From assembly GCA_964408025.1 (NCBI GenBank), contig CAYOXX010000118.1, forward strand, positions 1 through 7,407: 7,407 bases of DNA. The letters are read 5' to 3'. Positions 1 to 7,407 of this stretch are shown in pieces. Numbering within the stretch: the stretch's first letter is position 1; each line of letters starts with the position of its first letter. The DNA is from CAYOXX01 sp964408025 (GTDB taxonomy: Bacteria > Acidobacteriota > DATKUA01). The position numbers were made by a program, and so were the translations under genes. The notes beneath the pieces are model-generated. The model was not told where the DNA came from. It saw only the letters and a program-made list of their open reading frames with translations, and ran no database searches.

Positions 1-52
1 TGGTGCCCACGTTGCAGTGCGGCTTCGTGCGCTCATACTTCTCTTTGGCCAT
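1..52 (-). CDS. tuf: Elongation factor Tu, N-terminal fragment (runs off the left edge)
   Basis: Only the first 17 codons are present: the product begins MAKEKYERTKPHCNVGT, the highly conserved amino terminus of EF-Tu, just before the GTP-binding P-loop that would follow outside the window. EF-Tu carries aminoacyl-tRNA to the ribosomal A site as a GTP-bound ternary complex in the cytoplasm. The start is ATG at 52-50, preceded six bases upstream by a strong Shine-Dalgarno sequence (GGGAGGAG, 66-59). It lies 27 bases after fusA, the usual order of the str operon, so co-transcription with fusA is likely. The Cys in PHCNVGT replaces the Val of E. coli; I recall Cys there in other EF-Tu proteins, so it is not evidence of damage. 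Whether this is the only tuf copy in the genome cannot be seen. Confidence 0.95.
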   Translation of the reverse strand, partial: MAKEKYERTKPHCNVGT

Positions 53-58
53 AGCTAA

Positions 59-76
59 CTCCTCCCGCTCGGCGGG
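59..76 (-). promoter_or_regulatory. tuf ribosome-binding site overlapped by a small stem-loop
   Basis: The fusA-tuf spacer holds GGGAGGAG (66-59), six bases before the tuf ATG. A perfect 5-bp inverted repeat, CCCGC (76-72) and GCGGG (68-64) around a 3-base loop, uses the first three G of the Shine-Dalgarno sequence but leaves AGGAG free. The ribosome-binding site is clear. The hairpin is seen in the sequence, but any effect on translation is inference. Confidence 0.7.
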
Positions 77-79
77 CGC

Positions 80-2170
<2,091 letters not shown>

Positions 2171-2173
2171 GTT

Positions 2174-2180
2174 CTCCTCC
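2174..2180 (-). promoter_or_regulatory. fusA ribosome-binding site that decides the start
   Basis: GGAGGAG (2180-2174) ends three bases before the GTG at 2170; counted from its GGAGG core the spacing is five bases. This supports translation from 2170 rather than from the upstream in-frame GTG at 2209, which is preceded by a C-rich stretch without any Shine-Dalgarno match. Confidence 0.8.
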
Positions 2181-2202
2181 ACTGCGGAGCCGCCACACCT
2201 AC

Positions 2203-2215
2203 CCCCCACTGGGGG
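2203..2215 (-). promoter_or_regulatory. Stem-loop in fusA leader (G/C 5-bp stem)
   Basis: CCCCC (2215-2211) and GGGGG (2207-2203) flank a 3-base loop, 33 bases upstream of the fusA start. There is no T-run after it, so it is not an intrinsic terminator. A 5-bp stem in such GC-rich DNA may be chance; it is listed as part of a run of four hairpins in this spacer. Confidence 0.35.
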
Positions 2216-2216
2216 C

Positions 2217-2229
2217 CGGGCGCGGCCCG
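2217..2229 (-). promoter_or_regulatory. Stem-loop in fusA leader (CGGGC/GCCCG)
   Basis: CGGGC (2229-2225) and GCCCG (2221-2217) form a perfect 5-bp stem around the 3-base loop CGC. It sits directly beside the preceding hairpin (2203-2215), with one base between them, so the two could stack in the RNA. The function is unknown. Confidence 0.35.
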
Positions 2230-2239
2230 TCGGTTTTGC

Positions 2240-2265
2240 CTCCCGCCTCTACTCTACAGCGGGAG
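2240..2265 (-). promoter_or_regulatory. Stem-loop in fusA leader (7-bp perfect stem, 12-base loop)
   Basis: CTCCCGC (2265-2259) and GCGGGAG (2246-2240) pair perfectly around a 12-base purine-rich loop that contains GTAGAG and GTAGAG-like repeats. The 3' arm resembles a Shine-Dalgarno sequence, but no start codon follows at a useful distance. Downstream comes GCAAAACC, so there is no terminator T-run. Confidence 0.45.
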
Positions 2266-2294
2266 TTTACATGCTGCGCACGCTAGCGGCAGCG

Positions 2295-2312
2295 GACCGC
2301 GGAAGCGCGGTC
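2295..2312 (-). promoter_or_regulatory. Stem-loop just after rpsG stop (7-bp perfect stem, tetraloop)
   Basis: GACCGCG (2312-2306) and CGCGGTC (2301-2295) pair perfectly around the 4-base loop CTTC, 18 bases after the rpsG stop codon. This is the most stable-looking hairpin in the rpsG-fusA spacer. No T-run follows, so it is not a standard intrinsic terminator. It could protect the 3' end of the rpsL-rpsG message after processing, mark a cleavage point, or act in regulation; the sequence does not decide between these. The whole 160-base spacer (2171-2330) holds no gene. Confidence 0.5.
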
Positions 2313-2330
2313 TTGCCTCCAACCGCGGGC

Positions 2331-2801
2331 CTACCAGCGGTAGTGGGCGAAAGCCTTGTTGGCCTCGGCCATGCGGTGGGTGTCTTCCCGCTTCTTGATC
2401 GCCGCACCGCGGTTGTTGAAGGCATCGATAAGTTCGTTGGCCAGGCGGTCCGACATCGTCTTCTCGCTGCGCGAGGCTGCGTGGCTGAGGATCCATCGGA
2501 TCGCCAGGCTCTGGCGCCGCCGGAGCGGAACCTCGACCGGCACCTGGTAGGTGGAGCCGCCGACGCGGCGGCTCTTGACCTCGAGGGCGGGCTTGACGTT
2601 CTCGACCGCCTGCTTGAAGATGCCGAGCGGCTCCTCCTTGGCGCGCTCCTCGATACGCCTGAGGGCGTCGTAGAAGATTCTCTCGGCGAGCCGGCGCTTG
2701 CCCCGCTCCATCAGGCAGTTGATGAACTTGGTGACCAGCACCGACCCGTAGACCGGATCGGCCGGCATCGGCCGCGGCTGGATTCCTCTTTTGCGTGGCA
2801 T
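2331..2801 (-). CDS. rpsG: Small-subunit ribosomal protein S7
   Basis: S7 is a primary 16S rRNA-binding protein that nucleates assembly of the 30S head and lies near the E-site tRNA and mRNA exit. The 156-residue product is the usual bacterial length. It shows the conserved core EVKSRRVGGSTYQVPVEV (74-91) and the carboxy terminus running from KKRED (136-140) to AFAHYRW (150-156). It is highly basic, as expected. The ATG at 2801-2799 fits the family start MPR. Its ribosome-binding site is weak (GGAAA, 2812-2808), and only 13 bases separate it from rpsL, which suggests translational coupling to rpsL. In E. coli S7 represses its own operon by binding a longer rpsL-rpsG spacer; that spacer is absent here, so any feedback control must work elsewhere or differently. 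Confidence 0.98.
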   Translation of the reverse strand: MPRKRGIQPRPMPADPVYGSVLVTKFINCLMERGKRRLAERIFYDALRRIEERAKEEPLGIFKQAVENVKPALEVKSRRVGGSTYQVPVEVPLRRRQSLAIRWILSHAASRSEKTMSDRLANELIDAFNNRGAAIKKREDTHRMAEANKAFAHYRW

Positions 2802-2814
2802 TGTCGGTTTCCGC

Positions 2815-3189
2815 TTAGCCCTTGGGGCGCTTGGCCCCGTACTTGCTCCTGCGCTGGCGCCGCTCCTCCACCCCGGAGGCGTCCAGGGTGCCGCGGATCA
2901 CGTGGTAGCGTACCCCCGGGAGGTCCTTTACGCGGCCGCCGCGGATGAGCACGATGCTGTGCTCCTGCAGGTTGTGGCCGATCCCTGGGATGTAGGAGGT
3001 CACCTCGATGCCGTTTGTCAGCCGCACCCGGGCCACCTTGCGCAGCGCGGAGTTGGGCTTTTTGGGCGTCGAGGTGTAGACACGGGTGCAGACACCGCGC
3101 CGCTGCGGGCAGCGGTGCAGCGCCGGGCTCGATGTCTTGGCCTTGGCCGCCACGCGGCCCTTGCGCACAAGCTGGTTGATTGTCGGCAC
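2815..3189 (-). CDS. rpsL: Small-subunit ribosomal protein S12
   Basis: S12 sits at the decoding centre of the 30S subunit and helps control codon-anticodon accuracy. The 124-residue product matches the family in length and wording: MPTINQLVRKG at the start, CPQRRGVCTRVYT (27-39), TPKKPNSALRK (41-51), PGIGHNLQEHS (68-78), RGGRVKDLPGVRYH (83-96) and SKYGAKRPKG at the end. Lys43 and Lys88, whose changes commonly give streptomycin resistance, are the wild-type residues. Asp89 is the position that is beta-methylthiolated in several bacteria. The start is GTG at 3189-3187, supported by GGAGAGG four bases upstream and by the alignment with known S12 starts. It is the first gene behind a predicted promoter and a ~135-base leader. 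Confidence 0.98.
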   Translation of the reverse strand: MPTINQLVRKGRVAAKAKTSSPALHRCPQRRGVCTRVYTSTPKKPNSALRKVARVRLTNGIEVTSYIPGIGHNLQEHSIVLIRGGRVKDLPGVRYHVIRGTLDASGVEERRQRRSKYGAKRPKG

Positions 3190-3225
3190 TTCGCCTCTCC
3201 GTCTCCTACCCTTTCCTTCCGTCCT
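3190..3225 (-). promoter_or_regulatory. Purine-rich tract with the rpsL ribosome-binding site
   Basis: The 36 bases before the rpsL GTG contain only four pyrimidines on the coding strand and include GGAGAGG (3200-3194), a good Shine-Dalgarno sequence four bases before the start. Further GGA/AGG runs upstream could act as standby sites. Such an unstructured purine tract would leave the site open to ribosomes, in contrast to the base-paired leader before it; this last point is inference. Confidence 0.6.
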
Positions 3226-3241
3226 GACCGTCTCGACGGCC
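3226..3241 (-). promoter_or_regulatory. Stem-loop in rpsL leader (6-bp, tetraloop)
   Basis: GGCCGT (3241-3236) and ACGGTC (3231-3226) pair around the 4-base loop CGAG; five pairs are Watson-Crick and one is G-U in RNA. It ends immediately before the purine-rich ribosome-binding tract. No T-run follows. Confidence 0.4.
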
Positions 3242-3252
3242 CCGGTGGTCTT

Positions 3253-3313
3253 AACTGCCCCGACAGTCCAACCGACTGAAACCGCTTAACTTGCGGGCCG
3301 CGGAGGGTTTCAG
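3253..3313 (-). promoter_or_regulatory. rpsL leader with chained alternative pairings
   Basis: Four short segments can pair in an overlapping chain. Segment 1, CTGAAACC (3313-3306), is a perfect 8-base complement of segment 2, GGTTTCAG (3283-3276). The end of segment 2 extended by two bases, CAGTC (3278-3274), is a perfect complement of segment 3, GACTG (3268-3264), with a 5-base loop. Segment 3 can instead pair with segment 4, CAGTT (3257-3253, one G-U), with a 6-base loop. Pairings 1:2 and 2:3 share bases and exclude one another, as do 2:3 and 3:4. This recalls attenuator or protein-responsive leaders, but the stems are short and no terminator follows. Confidence 0.4.
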
Positions 3314-3330
3314 GCGCCCAGCGGCGGAAG

Positions 3331-3359
3331 ACGCTACCACAGGCCCCCAGGGCTGTCAA
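3331..3359 (-). promoter_or_regulatory. Predicted sigma-70-type promoter of rpsL-rpsG-fusA-tuf
   Basis: A perfect -35 box TTGACA (3359-3354) is separated by exactly 17 bases from TAGCGT (3336-3331), which keeps the key T, A and final T of the -10 consensus and is preceded by TGG, an extended -10 motif. Transcription would start near 3322-3326, leaving a ~135-base leader before rpsL. It lies in the rpoC-rpsL spacer, where str operons commonly have their own promoter. The perfect -35, ideal spacing and extended -10 make this the best promoter candidate in the window, although the -10 itself matches only three of six bases. Confidence 0.7.
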
Positions 3360-3380
3360 GGCCAATTGGGGCCCCTGTTT

Positions 3381-3398
3381 CCGGCATTCTTCTGCCGG
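3381..3398 (-). promoter_or_regulatory. Stem-loop after rpoC stop
   Basis: CCGGCA (3398-3393) and TGCCGG (3386-3381) form a perfect 6-bp stem around the 6-base loop GAAGAA, 16 bases after the rpoC stop. The sequence that follows is AAACAGGGGCCCC, with no T-run, so it does not fit an intrinsic terminator. It may be a weak attenuator, a processing site or a 3'-end protector of the rpoBC message. Read-through from rpoC into rpsL therefore seems possible. Confidence 0.45.
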
Positions 3399-3414
3399 CC
3401 GCGAGGAGCGGGTG

Positions 3415-7407
<3,993 letters not shown>

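Noticed and set aside
2251..2279. Possible promoter in the rpsG-fusA spacer using TAGAGT (2256-2251)
   Set aside because: The hexamer 17 bases upstream is GCGCAG, which does not resemble TTGACA, and the extended -10 TG is in the wrong place.
3251..3271. Tiny leader peptide reading frame (TTG start, six codons and stop) in the rpsL leader
   Set aside because: It has no ribosome-binding site and a rare TTG start, and the codons show no telling repeat of one amino acid.

Overview
The window is an ordinary stretch of a bacterial 'str' operon. All genes lie on the minus strand and are read from high to low coordinates: rpoC (RNA polymerase beta-prime, its first ~70 residues beyond the right edge), rpsL (ribosomal protein S12), rpsG (S7), fusA (elongation factor G) and the first 17 codons of tuf (EF-Tu, running off the left edge). 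All five identities rest on family sequence that can be read directly. I see no mobile element, CRISPR array, tRNA, rRNA or foreign-looking gene, and no previously undescribed system.

Organism: the DNA is GC-rich, with strong G/C preference at third codon positions. The rpoC product carries a ~170-residue insertion inside the trigger loop, at the place of the SI3 (beta-prime insert 6) domain of Gram-negative-type polymerases. Actinobacteria, Firmicutes, Chloroflexi and Deinococcus-Thermus lack it. Together with the general wording of RpoC and S12, this suggests a GC-rich Gram-negative-type lineage such as Acidobacteriota or a deltaproteobacterium-like group. The phylum call is an inference from memory of the families and is not firm.

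Layout from right to left: rpoC ends at 3415. A 225-base spacer (3190-3414) follows, with a convincing promoter (TTGACA, 17-base gap, TAGCGT with an extended TG) that gives rpsL a leader of ~135 nt. That leader contains a chain of short, mutually exclusive inverted repeats and ends in a purine-rich tract with the ribosome-binding site. rpsL and rpsG are only 13 bases apart. A 160-base spacer (2171-2330) separates rpsG from fusA and holds four short perfect inverted repeats but no convincing promoter. fusA and tuf are 27 bases apart, and a small stem-loop overlaps the tuf ribosome-binding site.

The genes supply the RNA polymerase large subunit, two small-subunit proteins (decoding-centre S12, head-assembly S7) and the two GTPases of elongation. 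They are expected to be co-transcribed and growth-rate controlled. What merits a second look is the non-coding sequence: the E. coli-type S7 autoregulatory site between rpsL and rpsG cannot fit here, while structured leaders sit before rpsL and before fusA.
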